A DNA stretch of 53,306 nt from Clostridia bacterium (GCA_017473165.1 JAFUNA010000036.1:1-53306), one strand, 5' to 3'; positions 8,315 to 17,359 are shown, counted from the stretch's first letter. Notes: a model not told the origin generated them from the letters alone. Made by a program: numbers and translations.

Positions 8315-10135
8315 TCAATATTTGGGTATATCCTTCTTATATTTCAGCCTGTAATTCTTAACGTAATCCTTACCGTAGCGTGTCAGATAAAACATAAGAT
8401 AATCGCCCTCGGTGAAGGTATGGGGCCAGAGTCTGTCAGCGGTATCTTCAAGGAATTTTTTCTCAAAGCGATTGCGTCTTGCCTTAACCTCCTCCATGGT
8501 GCTCGAAAGGGAGCTGTATTTATAGGAAATATGCAGCTCGCCGTTTTCGTGGAATTCGGTTATGTCAACGCTGTCTGTTTTTGATTTGAGAATTGCGTTT
8601 TTCTTAAGGGCAAAATTTGAGGGCACGCAGGTGTCAACTATTGTGCTGTCATAGATAACATCAATGGTTGACTGCAGCTCCTCATCGGTTTCCGTCGGGA
8701 AGCCGAGAAGGAAGGTTACAACGTTCCAGATGCCCGCCTTTGCGGAATCGGCAAGAATTCTTTTACGTTCCGAAAGGTCAATGCCCTTGTTCATGAGCTC
8801 CATAATCCTCGGCGACTCGGATTCATAACCCCACATCATATAGCGTGCACCCGAATTATACATATTCTGAAGAACATCTGCTGTAAATGCCTTTTCAAGA
8901 CGCACAAAGGAGCTGTAATAAATTTTGAGATTTCTCTTTATAAGCTCCGTTGCAAAGGCGTTGTAGAATGCGGGCGGAACAGCCTCATCAACAAAGTTGA
9001 AATGCTTGAAGCCGTATTTGTTGACAAGAAATTCAACCTCGTCAACGGCTCTTGAAACACTTTTCATATCAAACTTCTGCTGACCCGTGTAGAAATCGCA
9101 GAAGGTGCATTTTGACCAGTAGCAGCCCTTGCCGAACTGAACGGGAAGCACAGGCTCGGGAGCAAGATATTTACCGAAATCAAGGCAATCAAAATCGGGA
9201 TAATAAATATTATCCATATCGAGCAAAGGTGCGGTTTTGTTTGTTATGACATTGCCGTTTTCATCGGCATAAACAAGAGAATGAACATCTCCGATATTTC
9301 TTTTTCCGCACATATATTCCGCAAGCTCAACCGATGCAATTTCACCGTCGCCGACAATGAAGAAATCGCAGTATTCGCTGAAAATTTCGGGAATTTTCTT
9401 GAGGTCGGGCGCAATTTTATAGATATAGTTTCCGCCAAGGCAGATTTTTGCATCGGTTTTTTCTTTGAGAAGTCTTGCAAGCGTCAGACCGGGCACAATC
9501 TGGCTCAGGTCTGTTATTGAAATATTGATAAGAGAGTAAACGGAAAAATCCTTTTCGCCGAGTTTCTGCTCAAAATAAGGCAGAAACATATTCATATCCG
9601 CATTTTTGCATTGATAGTCAACATCGGCAAAATCATAGGTCATAACGGGGTTTGCAATGAAATTGTCTATCATAATTCTTGACGGCACATAGGGCAGAGA
9701 TGCCATATCGAGGGCTGAATTTATGATATCCTTTGCTTCATAAAGCTTTTCGGGGTCAAAAAACAGCTCTTTCGTTTTGATTACGCTCATTGCCCAATCG
9801 ATTTTTTCAATTGTTCTTTCAGCCTTTTCGCCGTCAAATTTTATGTAGTCGCCGACAATACGCTTACGGATTTCAAAGGTTTTCTTTCTTTTTTCGTTGA
9901 TATCATCCGAAAAAGATGCATCACAGGCGAATTCAGCCGATGAAAGAAATTCTTTCGCATCTTCAAGGCTCTTTTTCGCATAATCTTTGTTCAGTATGTC
10001 ATTGAAAAATTCAATATTGAAATCATAGCTTTCGGCGTCAAAGCCTCTGCCTTTAAGCTGACCCACAAGCAAAGCAGCCGCAAGATAGGGGCTTGCGGGA
10101 TACCATTGGGGCACAGCTGTAAAAAGAATTTTCAT
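8315..10135 (-). CDS. Cobalamin-binding radical SAM protein, ~610-aa subfamily (copy 1)
   Basis: A 606-aa protein. The B12 domain starts normally (MKILFTAVPQWYPASPYLAA) but is interrupted by a mainly helical, charged insertion at residues about 45-195. It resumes at VYSLINISITDLSQIVPGL, then ICLGGNYIY and VGDGEIAS. The cluster motif is KGCYWSKCTFC, with Cys 338, 343 and 346, that is CX4CX2C rather than CX3CX2C. VDEAVPPAF, YESESPRIMELMNKG and LGFPTETDEE follow. The same arrangement occurs in the gene at 10874, its paralogue. Similar CYW/CWW-type motifs and split B12 domains are known in some RiPP-maturation radical SAM families, but no precursor peptide is seen here. The reaction is unknown. 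Confidence 0.86.
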   Translation of the reverse strand: MKILFTAVPQWYPASPYLAAALLVGQLKGRGFDAESYDFNIEFFNDILNKDYAKKSLEDAKEFLSSAEFACDASFSDDINEKRKKTFEIRKRIVGDYIKFDGEKAERTIEKIDWAMSVIKTKELFFDPEKLYEAKDIINSALDMASLPYVPSRIMIDNFIANPVMTYDFADVDYQCKNADMNMFLPYFEQKLGEKDFSVYSLINISITDLSQIVPGLTLARLLKEKTDAKICLGGNYIYKIAPDLKKIPEIFSEYCDFFIVGDGEIASVELAEYMCGKRNIGDVHSLVYADENGNVITNKTAPLLDMDNIYYPDFDCLDFGKYLAPEPVLPVQFGKGCYWSKCTFCDFYTGQQKFDMKSVSRAVDEVEFLVNKYGFKHFNFVDEAVPPAFYNAFATELIKRNLKIYYSSFVRLEKAFTADVLQNMYNSGARYMMWGYESESPRIMELMNKGIDLSERKRILADSAKAGIWNVVTFLLGFPTETDEELQSTIDVIYDSTIVDTCVPSNFALKKNAILKSKTDSVDITEFHENGELHISYKYSSLSSTMEEVKARRNRFEKKFLEDTADRLWPHTFTEGDYLMFYLTRYGKDYVKNYRLKYKKDIPKY

Positions 10136-10140
10136 TGCGT

Positions 10141-10869
10141 TTACCTCTTGATTAATTTTTTCTTTGAGGAAAATCTGACCCTCAAAGCGGTTTTAAGATA
10201 GAGTGCGGTTTGTCTGAACGAGTTTTTGGATTTTCCCTCTGTTCTTGACATACACTCAACGGGAATTTCCCTGAATTTTGCTCCGATACGAAGCGGTGCA
10301 ACAACAAGCTCAATCAGAAACGGAAAATTAAGCTCCCGAAAATCGATTGATTTGTAAAGCTCGGTCGGCATTGTCTGCACGGGCAGAGTGAAATCCGTCA
10401 AATCCGAAAGGAAAAGGATTTTTAAAAAAATCTGGGCAAGACGGTTGAATATTTTTCTTGTCGGGTCATATTCGTGAAAGCTGCCCTTTTTGAGCCATCT
10501 TGAAGTTTTAATTATTGTTTCGGGCTCTGCCTTTGCTCCGTTTACCATGCGGGGAATGCAGTCAAGCGAAACCCCCAAATCGCCGGGCAGAAGCATTATG
10601 TGCGACGAGGCTGCGGAATCAAAGCCGTCACGGATTCCTCCGCCGATATAAGGTCTTGTCTGCATCATTCCGAAAACCTTGCCGGGATATTTTCGGCTTA
10701 ACATTTCTATTGCATTAACGCATTGCTCCGCCGCACGCTTCGGATAAACCATGACAACCCTGTCGATATCGTTTATATCGCAGGTTTCCATGATGTAGTC
10801 AACGGTTTTCTTAAGACCTTCGTTTTCATCGGTTGCACCTATATAGATTGAAACCTTTTCAAAATTCAT
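10141..10869 (-). CDS. GT-A glycosyltransferase, family 2 (polyprenyl-phosphate glycosyltransferase-like)
   Basis: A 242-aa protein with a GT2 fold resembling dolichyl/polyprenyl-phosphate hexosyltransferases: an N-terminal nucleotide-binding region, GGGIRDGFDSA, LLPGDLGVSLDCIPRM at the DxD position, then FHEYDPTRKIFNRLAQIFL and DLTDF. The usual DADL is replaced by PGDL and the early DDGS motif is not seen, so metal and donor binding may differ. No transmembrane helices follow. The ATG at 10869 was chosen because an AGGTGAG site precedes it and the start lies 4 bases after the upstream stop; the longer frame overlaps its neighbour. As the only non-radical-SAM gene of the cluster, it points to a sugar-bearing or lipid-linked substrate (inference). 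Confidence 0.78.
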   Translation of the reverse strand: MNFEKVSIYIGATDENEGLKKTVDYIMETCDINDIDRVVMVYPKRAAEQCVNAIEMLSRKYPGKVFGMMQTRPYIGGGIRDGFDSAASSHIMLLPGDLGVSLDCIPRMVNGAKAEPETIIKTSRWLKKGSFHEYDPTRKIFNRLAQIFLKILFLSDLTDFTLPVQTMPTELYKSIDFRELNFPFLIELVVAPLRIGAKFREIPVECMSRTEGKSKNSFRQTALYLKTALRVRFSSKKKLIKR

Positions 10870-10873
10870 AAAC

Positions 10874-12709
10874 TCACCTGAATTCGGGGCAGATACGCTC
10901 CTCTGACCTGTAGTTACGCACATAGTCGCAGCCGTATTCTGAAAGATAGAGCAGAAGGTGGTCAAAATCGGAGAAAACAACAGACCACAGGGAATTTTTG
11001 TTTTCCTCGGTAAATTCAAACTGGAATTTGCGGCGAAGCTCACGTCTGTCTGACTGGGAAACGCCATCCATGACATCTTTATATGAAGTGAAGAATTCGC
11101 CGTTTTCCGTGTAGCTTATAATTCCGTTTGAGCCAACGGATTCCTTGAGAAGCGAATGCTTTTTGAGAGAGAAATTGGAAAGAGTACAAGAATTGATGAT
11201 ATCTCTGTTATTGCGGATAATATTCATCGTCTGCTCAATTTCCTCTGGAGTTTCGGTTGGATAGCCGAAAATGAAAAGTCCGTTATTCCAGATTCCCGCT
11301 TTATGAGAATCAAGCAGAATATCAAGACGTCTTTCGGCGTTGATGCCCTTATTCATAAGCTCCATAACACGCAGGGATTCGCATTCATAGCCCCACATAA
11401 ATATCCTTGCACCCGAATCATAAAGATTTTTGAGCACCTCGGCGGTGTAGCCGTCTTCAAGGCGTGCAAAGGAATAATAGGTTATATCAAGACCCGCTTC
11501 GATAATCGCAAGGGCAAGTCTGTTATAAAATACGGGCGGAATTGCCTCATCGATAAACATAAACCTTGAGGCGGAATAATTGTCAACGTAGTATCTGATT
11601 TCATCGATTATGCGGTCAATGCGTTTGGGGCAGTAGCCCAGCTGACCGTAGGCATAATCGCAGAAGCTGCATTTGCCCCAGTAGCAGCCCTTCGAAAGCT
11701 GCACGGGAAACACGGGCTCGGGAGTCAGATATTCCGAAAAATCATAGTCGCCGAAATCGGGATATGCAACGGTATTGAGGTCAATATGCTCGCAGGTGAA
11801 ATGGGTTGAAACAACCTTTTCTCCGTTATGGAAGCAAATATTCTCAACATTCTCTACGCTGCCGTTGCCGTCAAGAAAATTGCAGAGGTCAACAATTGCC
11901 GTTTCGGCATCGCCGATAACAAGATAATCAATATAGTCGGTGAAAATATTCTCATATTTGAGCATATCCTCATAAATCTGGGTTGCATAGTTTCCGCCGA
12001 GAATGATTTTTGCATCGTTTTTTTCTTTGAGCATTTTCGCAAGGGTGAAAACGGGAATGAGCTGGCTCAAATCCGTCATTGAAAGACCGATTATGTCATT
12101 CCCCTGCCCTGCGATTTCCTCCGCCTTTTCGGCAAGAAATTCATAAAACATATTGAGCCCTTTGTCATCGCACTGAAGCTTTATGCTTGACCAGTCAAGG
12201 CGTAAAATCGGATTTGCAAAATAGTTGTCCAAATCAATTTCGTTTGGTGCAAAGGGCATTGAAGCAACACGCAAAGCAAGCTGCACGGTGCGTTTTGCTT
12301 TTGCAAGCTTTTCGGGAATATAGAAATCGGGAGCATTTTTGAGAGTAAAAACAGCTTTGTCCGTTTCGTTTATAACTCTCTCAATTTCCTCTGCGTTTTC
12401 CGAATAAAACTTTTTGATTGTAAGATATTTTAAACCAAGATTTTTTTCTTCGAAGCTGCCGTTTTCTTTGATTGCCGCAAAATCTGCATTTTTGAATTTT
12501 TCTTCAAGGTCCGAAAGAATTCTGCGTGATTTTTCATCGGCAGCGGCAAGATGAGAATTTGATAAAATTCTGTTATAAAATTTAACATTCAGGTCAAGTG
12601 CTTTGGCGTCAAAGCCCGCTCTTTTGAGCTGTGCGGTTAAAAGAGGCACGGCAAGATGGGGAGAAACGGGATACCACTGCGGCGGCTGAACAAGCAAAAT
12701 CTTTTTCAT
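10874..12709 (-). CDS. Cobalamin-binding radical SAM protein, ~610-aa subfamily (copy 2)
   Basis: A 611-aa paralogue of the gene at 8315. The B12 domain begins MKKILLVQPPQWYPVSPHLA, is split by an insertion at residues about 45-200, and resumes at IIGLSMTDLSQLIPVFTLA, IILGGNYA and VIGDAETA. The cluster motif is KGCYWGKCSFC (Cys 342, 347, 350), again CX4CX2C. Downstream are FIDEAIPPVF, YECESLRVMELMNKG and FGYPTETPEE. Its first ATG overlaps the stop of the preceding gene by four bases (ATGA). The glycosyltransferase gene lies between this copy and the other 610-aa copy, so the three probably act together. Substrate unknown. Confidence 0.86.
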   Translation of the reverse strand: MKKILLVQPPQWYPVSPHLAVPLLTAQLKRAGFDAKALDLNVKFYNRILSNSHLAAADEKSRRILSDLEEKFKNADFAAIKENGSFEEKNLGLKYLTIKKFYSENAEEIERVINETDKAVFTLKNAPDFYIPEKLAKAKRTVQLALRVASMPFAPNEIDLDNYFANPILRLDWSSIKLQCDDKGLNMFYEFLAEKAEEIAGQGNDIIGLSMTDLSQLIPVFTLAKMLKEKNDAKIILGGNYATQIYEDMLKYENIFTDYIDYLVIGDAETAIVDLCNFLDGNGSVENVENICFHNGEKVVSTHFTCEHIDLNTVAYPDFGDYDFSEYLTPEPVFPVQLSKGCYWGKCSFCDYAYGQLGYCPKRIDRIIDEIRYYVDNYSASRFMFIDEAIPPVFYNRLALAIIEAGLDITYYSFARLEDGYTAEVLKNLYDSGARIFMWGYECESLRVMELMNKGINAERRLDILLDSHKAGIWNNGLFIFGYPTETPEEIEQTMNIIRNNRDIINSCTLSNFSLKKHSLLKESVGSNGIISYTENGEFFTSYKDVMDGVSQSDRRELRRKFQFEFTEENKNSLWSVVFSDFDHLLLYLSEYGCDYVRNYRSEERICPEFR

Positions 12710-14616
12710 TCCGTTTCCTCCGAATAATCAATATGATCTCTGGGGTTGACAAGAAGGGTTGCACTGTAGCGTTTTCCGAACCAGATAACCTCTCTTGCAT
12801 AGTCTGCCCAGTTGTCAAAAAGCTTGTCCGACTTGACATGAAGCACGGTGTTTTTCTTTTCAAGCTTTTCGTTTTTCTCAAAATAAGCATAGAAATTCCA
12901 ATCGGAATTTATCTTTACCTCGTCTTTGTTGAGAAGTCTTATAAGTGAATACTGATAGTCAAGCAAGTTCGAAAGCAAGTCAGGCTCAACTCCGAAGCTC
13001 TTTACAAAAGGCATCATATCGCTCTTGAATTCGTCAAAATGATATGCCATTTCAAGGAATGCACCTTCCTCAAAATACCAGCCCGTTGAGCCGAAAACAT
13101 CACGCTGATATGTCCAGTCGGCAGTTTCGGTGTCATACTTTCTGTTGGCAAGGCTGACAAAGAAATCGTGAACAAAACCGCCGCTTTCTTTATAGATATA
13201 GCTGAAAAGCCTGTTATAGAATTCGTGATAGGATATGCCCTTTTCGTTATGCAGATAAATCGCAAAATAACGGAGCAGCCCGAGATGGTGGAAGGTCTGA
13301 AGCACAACCGCAAACATACACGCCTTAACCCAGTCTTTCTTGGGCATGGTTGCCGTTTCGGTTATAATTTCAATATATTCCTGCACTCCGTTAAGCTCGG
13401 GGGTAAAGTGAATTCCGAGCTGTGGAATGACTGATGTTTTGATGCCGAATTTCTGCTGATAATCCTTGTTGCTGACTGCGGTGTTGGGATAAACCTGACA
13501 GTCATAAACCGTCATGGAGTTATTCTGACCCTTTTCAAGCAGGGTGCAGATTCCGCTGCAGAATGTTTCAAAGGTTTCGCCGGGCAGACCGAGAATAAGC
13601 TCCGTATAGGTTGGCACTCCCGCTGCAGTGAATTTTGCATCAATTTCCGCAAAGCTTTCAAGAGTCAGATTCTTTCTGCCGATATTCTCAAGAGCTGTTT
13701 TATCAAGAGTCTGATAAGCAAGGGTTACGCTCTTGTCAATCTGATTTTTGTTGAGAATATAGCCCGCTTTGAACGCATTTTCATTGCTTTCCTTTGCATA
13801 GCAGGGCTTGAAAACTCCGGGATAGCCGTATTTTTTCTTCATCTCGACAACAAATTCCGCAATTTCAACGTCACGGTCAAACATTCCGAAATTTGCGTCT
13901 GCACAATAGCTGTAGCTGATTTTATGCTGTGCCGCCCACTCGATTTCCGCCTTCACCTTTTCAATCGGGAAAAGACGTACTTTCTTTGTGCAGCTCCATT
14001 CGCAGTATGCACAGGAATAGGGACAGCCACGGTTGGTTTCAATTGTAACGTGATATTCAATATGGGGAAACTCCGCCATAATTCCGTCAAAAACGCCTTC
14101 AAGATAGGGCGACGGATAGGCTGAAATATCCTCGGGGATATAGGTTTTTGTTGTGATTTTTTCGCTGCCGTTTCTGTAGCAGAGATTTGGAACATTTTTT
14201 AAATCCGTACCGTTTTCGAGAGCCTTGAGAAGCATTGCCGTGCTTTCTTCGCCCTCGTTATACATAAGAAAATCAACATACGGGCACTCGTCAAGCAGAC
14301 TTCCGTCTTTTTCAACATTCGGTCCGCCGAAAACAATTATGATTTCGGGATATATCTCCTTAAGCCTTTTCGCAAGGACTTTATTATATTCAAAATTCCA
14401 TACGCTGCACGAAAACGCCGCCATAAACGGATTTTCAAAGCGATCAAGAATTTTTTCAACAGGCTCTCTTGCCGTCAGGATATCGGGGATTTCAAAGCAT
14501 TCCGAAATCTCCGCATCCTTTTTGAGATATGCGGCAATGCACCCTGCGGAATACGGTAAAAACCAGGGTGTTGAGTAAGATGAGCCTATCTGAATTAAAA
14601 AGACCTTTTTCTTCAT
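12706..14616 (-). CDS. Cobalamin-binding radical SAM protein, ~640-aa subfamily (copy 2)
   Basis: A 636-aa relative of the gene at 1885. The B12 domain has FLPYSAGCIAAYLKKD, IIIVFGGPNV and YNEGEEST (Asn replaces the usual Gly before EGEE). The cluster motif is ETNRGCPYSCAYCEW (Cys 198, 202, 205). The blocks TLAYQTLDKTALENIGRKN and LGLPGETFETF match the other copies, as does the C-terminal LGLLRYFAIYLHNEKG. The ribosome site AAAGGAAA precedes the ATG at 14616, 12 bases after the previous stop. It lies second in the leftward operon. Biochemical role unknown; radical SAM and B12 binding are well supported. Confidence 0.87.
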   Translation of the reverse strand: MKKKVFLIQIGSSYSTPWFLPYSAGCIAAYLKKDAEISECFEIPDILTAREPVEKILDRFENPFMAAFSCSVWNFEYNKVLAKRLKEIYPEIIIVFGGPNVEKDGSLLDECPYVDFLMYNEGEESTAMLLKALENGTDLKNVPNLCYRNGSEKITTKTYIPEDISAYPSPYLEGVFDGIMAEFPHIEYHVTIETNRGCPYSCAYCEWSCTKKVRLFPIEKVKAEIEWAAQHKISYSYCADANFGMFDRDVEIAEFVVEMKKKYGYPGVFKPCYAKESNENAFKAGYILNKNQIDKSVTLAYQTLDKTALENIGRKNLTLESFAEIDAKFTAAGVPTYTELILGLPGETFETFCSGICTLLEKGQNNSMTVYDCQVYPNTAVSNKDYQQKFGIKTSVIPQLGIHFTPELNGVQEYIEIITETATMPKKDWVKACMFAVVLQTFHHLGLLRYFAIYLHNEKGISYHEFYNRLFSYIYKESGGFVHDFFVSLANRKYDTETADWTYQRDVFGSTGWYFEEGAFLEMAYHFDEFKSDMMPFVKSFGVEPDLLSNLLDYQYSLIRLLNKDEVKINSDWNFYAYFEKNEKLEKKNTVLHVKSDKLFDNWADYAREVIWFGKRYSATLLVNPRDHIDYSEETE

Positions 14617-14628
14617 CTGAACTTTCCT

Positions 14629-16545
14629 TTATTCTTCGGTTACGTCGTCTTTATAGGATGCCCAGCCCATTCTGCCGTACCACACAACAAATTTGCCGTA
14701 GTTAAACCAATCGGGTGCGGTGCTGCTGTCTTTCATAACAAGGGTATGGGCTTTCTTTTCAAGGGGTTTATAGTTATCAACATAAATTCCTGTGAGATAG
14801 CTGTGGATATCATAATCAAGCTCTTCTCTGCACTCCGTTTCGGCGGGCTTGCGGAGAATTGCTTTCTGATACCTGAACAAATCGTTGAAGATGTCCTCGT
14901 CGATATCAAAGCTCTTGAGATAAGGAATCATGTCCTCATAAAATTCATCAAGCCTTGAAATCATATGGAGCACAAGATATTCGTTATCATCCCACACCAT
15001 ATCGCCGCAGGGCTCAAAAAAGAGCTTTTTGTTAACGATACCGAGGGATTGCTCGGTTGCGTGCTCTTTGATTTCGAAATAAAGCTTTGATGCAAACAAA
15101 TCGGGATTCGCCTCAAAATAATCAAGCATTCCGTCATAGAATTTCTCGTAGGGCACTCCCTTTTCGTTGCGGAGATAGATGTCAAACGCACGCAGAAGTC
15201 CGTTGCCGTGGAGAGCCTTTGCGACATAGTAGAAAACGGTTGACCTTATCCACATTTCACGGCTCATGGTATCGGTTTCAACGATGATTGTGTTATATTC
15301 GGGAATTTCAAAAGCCTGATTTGCAAAATGGCTTCTGATAATTTCAAGGTCAACGGTTTTTATTCCGTGCTTTTTAACGAATTCCTTCTGACCGATTCTT
15401 GCGTTGGGCAGAAGAATGCAGCTGTAAACCTCAAAAACAAAGTGCTGACCGAGTTCAAAGAGCTTGCCGATGCCCTGCGTGAAGCTTTCGTAGGTTTCGC
15501 CGGGCAGACCGAGAATCAGCTCGGAATAAGCCTTCATGTTTTCTTTGTTATATGCCGCAAGCAGATTGCGGTAAAAATCAAAGTCCATGTTTTTGCGGTC
15601 AATGTTATCAAGCACCGTCGGTGAAAGACTCTGGAATGACAGAGTTGCACCGACTCTGTCAAAATCAACCTCTTTGAAAATCTTTATGATTTCAAAAACA
15701 ACCTTGAAGTTGGTTTTTGAATAGTTCATTCTCATTCTTTCGGGATAGCCCGTTTTTCTTTTTGCATCGGCAAGAGCCTTTGCAATTTCGATATCACGGT
15801 CAAACATTCCGAAATTGCCGTCAGCACCCCAGATGAAGGCGATTTTGTTGTCGCTCATCCATTGAATTTCCTTCTGAATTCTGTCAAAGGGGAAAAGACG
15901 GGGCTTAACGCTCTGCATACCCCAGTCACAGTATGCACACTTATGGGGGCAGCCGCGGCTTGTTTCAAGGATTGCATTGAATGAAATTTCGGGATACTGC
16001 TCAATCAGACCATCAAACCAGCCCTCAAGATAGGGTGAGGGGTAGTCAAGAGTTGTCTGGCACTTGGTTTCGGTTCTTTTATATCCGTTTTCGCTTCTGA
16101 AGGAAATGTTATAAACTTCGTCAAGCGGAGCACCCGTTGCAAGGGCTTCCATGAGCGTTCTGACCGTATCCTCGCCCTCACCGTGGCAGAGAATATCGAT
16201 ATAGTCGCATTCCTCGAGGAACGAAAAATCATCGGGAACGTTGTGTCCGCCGAAAACGATTATGCATTCGGGGAATTTTTCTTTTATCGCCTTTGCGAGA
16301 AGCTTGTTATATTCGGTGCTCCAGCTGTAGGTGCTGAACGCAGCCATAAAGGGGTTTTCCATTCTTGCAACAACGCCGTCAACGCTTTCTCTTAAAAAGA
16401 TAAATTCTTTGAAGCAGTAATTCTGTTTAACGGTTTCGCTCTGCCATGCAGACGCAACAAGAATACCCGCCGTGTAGGGCAGATAGGCATTCTGTGCACC
16501 CATGCAGGCTGAAACGTCAACCTGAACAAAATAAACATTTTTCAT
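14629..16545 (-). CDS. Cobalamin-binding radical SAM protein, ~640-aa subfamily (copy 3)
   Basis: A 638-aa protein, first gene of the leftward operon. The B12 domain shows YLPYTAGILVAS, IIVFGGHNVP and HGEGEDTV. The radical SAM motif is ETSRGCPHKCAYCDWG (Cys 199, 203, 206), followed by ATLSFQSLSPTVLDNIDRKN and LGLPGETYESF, nearly the same blocks as in the gene at 1885. The C-terminal region contains NGLLRAFDIYLRNEKG. The ATG at 16545 was preferred to one six codons upstream because GGAGGAATAAAA places a ribosome site correctly. The promoter at 16618-16646 drives it. Function unknown. Confidence 0.88.
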   Translation of the reverse strand: MKNVYFVQVDVSACMGAQNAYLPYTAGILVASAWQSETVKQNYCFKEFIFLRESVDGVVARMENPFMAAFSTYSWSTEYNKLLAKAIKEKFPECIIVFGGHNVPDDFSFLEECDYIDILCHGEGEDTVRTLMEALATGAPLDEVYNISFRSENGYKRTETKCQTTLDYPSPYLEGWFDGLIEQYPEISFNAILETSRGCPHKCAYCDWGMQSVKPRLFPFDRIQKEIQWMSDNKIAFIWGADGNFGMFDRDIEIAKALADAKRKTGYPERMRMNYSKTNFKVVFEIIKIFKEVDFDRVGATLSFQSLSPTVLDNIDRKNMDFDFYRNLLAAYNKENMKAYSELILGLPGETYESFTQGIGKLFELGQHFVFEVYSCILLPNARIGQKEFVKKHGIKTVDLEIIRSHFANQAFEIPEYNTIIVETDTMSREMWIRSTVFYYVAKALHGNGLLRAFDIYLRNEKGVPYEKFYDGMLDYFEANPDLFASKLYFEIKEHATEQSLGIVNKKLFFEPCGDMVWDDNEYLVLHMISRLDEFYEDMIPYLKSFDIDEDIFNDLFRYQKAILRKPAETECREELDYDIHSYLTGIYVDNYKPLEKKAHTLVMKDSSTAPDWFNYGKFVVWYGRMGWASYKDDVTEE

Positions 16546-16617
16546 TTTTATTCCTCCGTGCAAGCCGAAAATCTCTTATATAATTAATTTGATACATTAT
16601 TATTAGTTAACTGAATT

Positions 16618-16646
16618 ATTATATCATTATGAGATTATAGTGTCAA
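16618..16646 (-). promoter_or_regulatory. Promoter of the leftward radical SAM operon
   Basis: A full-consensus promoter on the minus strand: TTGACA (16641-16646), 17 bases, TATAAT (16618-16623), about 73 bases before the start codon. Strong constitutive-looking expression is suggested unless a repressor acts; no clear operator is seen. Confidence 0.85.
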
Positions 16647-16647
16647 G

Positions 16648-16682
16648 TTAAAAAGGCTCCGAACCGAGAGTCCGAAGCCTTT
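16648..16682 (-). terminator. Terminator of the LOR-family gene
   Basis: AAAGGCT (16652-16658) and AGCCTTT (16676-16682) pair with a 17-base loop, and TTTTTAAC follows on the minus strand. Its T run lies directly before the -35 of the leftward radical SAM promoter. Confidence 0.65.
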
Positions 16683-16687
16683 AAATA

Positions 16688-17176
16688 TTATGTTGAAGCT
16701 GATGCCGCTGCCTGCGATGCCATTACGCAGTCGATGGTTAAAACAACCGCAAGGGCAATAATTTCGTCACGGGAATCGGCTATGTCAAGCTCATAGCTGT
16801 CGCCCCATGTCATCCATTCCTTCTGAATGGTAACAATGGGATTGCCGTTTCGTGATATCATATAGTTGTGCGACCAGAAATCGCCGTTTATATACCAGCC
16901 GAGCCCCTCAATTCTGTATTTCGGGCGTAAAAAGGTGAATTCCTTAACTATTTCGGCAATCTGTTCACCGTTGACAAAAACATGATATTTCGGAAGAAAG
17001 CTGAAAACCTTTTGCTGAATAAAAGCAACCTCTCTGCCGTTCAAATCCGTCACATGGAGCTTTCTGCCCCATGAAAAGACCTCGCCCTGAACAAAATATC
17101 TGTCGCTGCCGTTTTCATCTTTCACGGTGAATTTAGCACCCCATGAGAAAACCTTTTGTTTTATATAAAGCTTCAT
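16688..17176 (-). CDS. LURP-one-related (LOR / tubby C-terminal-like) protein
   Basis: A 162-aa protein of the LOR family (YxjI type), a 12-stranded barrel around a central helix that is related to tubby and scramblase folds. Family hallmarks are MKLYIKQKVFSWGAKFTVKD, VFSWGRKLHVTDLNG, QQKVFSFLPKYHV and the hydrophobic C-terminal helix DEIIALAVVLTIDCVMASQ. The molecular role of bacterial members is unknown; membrane or lipid association is often proposed. The ATG at 17176 is preceded by GGAGGAACCGAA, better than the ATG six codons earlier. It is monocistronic, with its own promoter and terminator. Confidence 0.85.
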   Translation of the reverse strand: MKLYIKQKVFSWGAKFTVKDENGSDRYFVQGEVFSWGRKLHVTDLNGREVAFIQQKVFSFLPKYHVFVNGEQIAEIVKEFTFLRPKYRIEGLGWYINGDFWSHNYMISRNGNPIVTIQKEWMTWGDSYELDIADSRDEIIALAVVLTIDCVMASQAAASAST

Positions 17177-17205
17177 TTCGGTTCCTCCCTTCATATGTTA
17201 TTTAC

Positions 17206-17234
17206 ATAATATCACAGTATCGCCGAGACATCAA
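17206..17234 (-). promoter_or_regulatory. Promoter of the LOR-family gene
   Basis: TTGATG (17229-17234), 17 bases, TATTAT (17206-17211) on the minus strand, 30 bases upstream of the start codon. Confidence 0.6.
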
Positions 17235-17359
17235 TAAATTTTCCGTAAATTTGATAGACCAAGCAGCTTTTTGCTTCGTCTTATAGATGAAAGGGCAAAA
17301 ATCGGTTAACCGTTTCTTGTTTGCCGACACTATATTTTCAAAAAAGAGGAGAATTTATT

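Noticed and set aside
10870-11076. Longer start for the glycosyltransferase
   Set aside because: It would overlap the upstream radical SAM gene by about 200 bases and adds residues unlike any GT2 start; the ATG at 10869 has a good ribosome site.
1885-16545. The radical SAM cluster as a RiPP (modified peptide) cluster
   Set aside because: Gaps between genes are 1 to 42 bases and contain no small frame with a ribosome site; no leader-binding domain, protease or peptide exporter is adjacent. It cannot be excluded that a precursor lies elsewhere.
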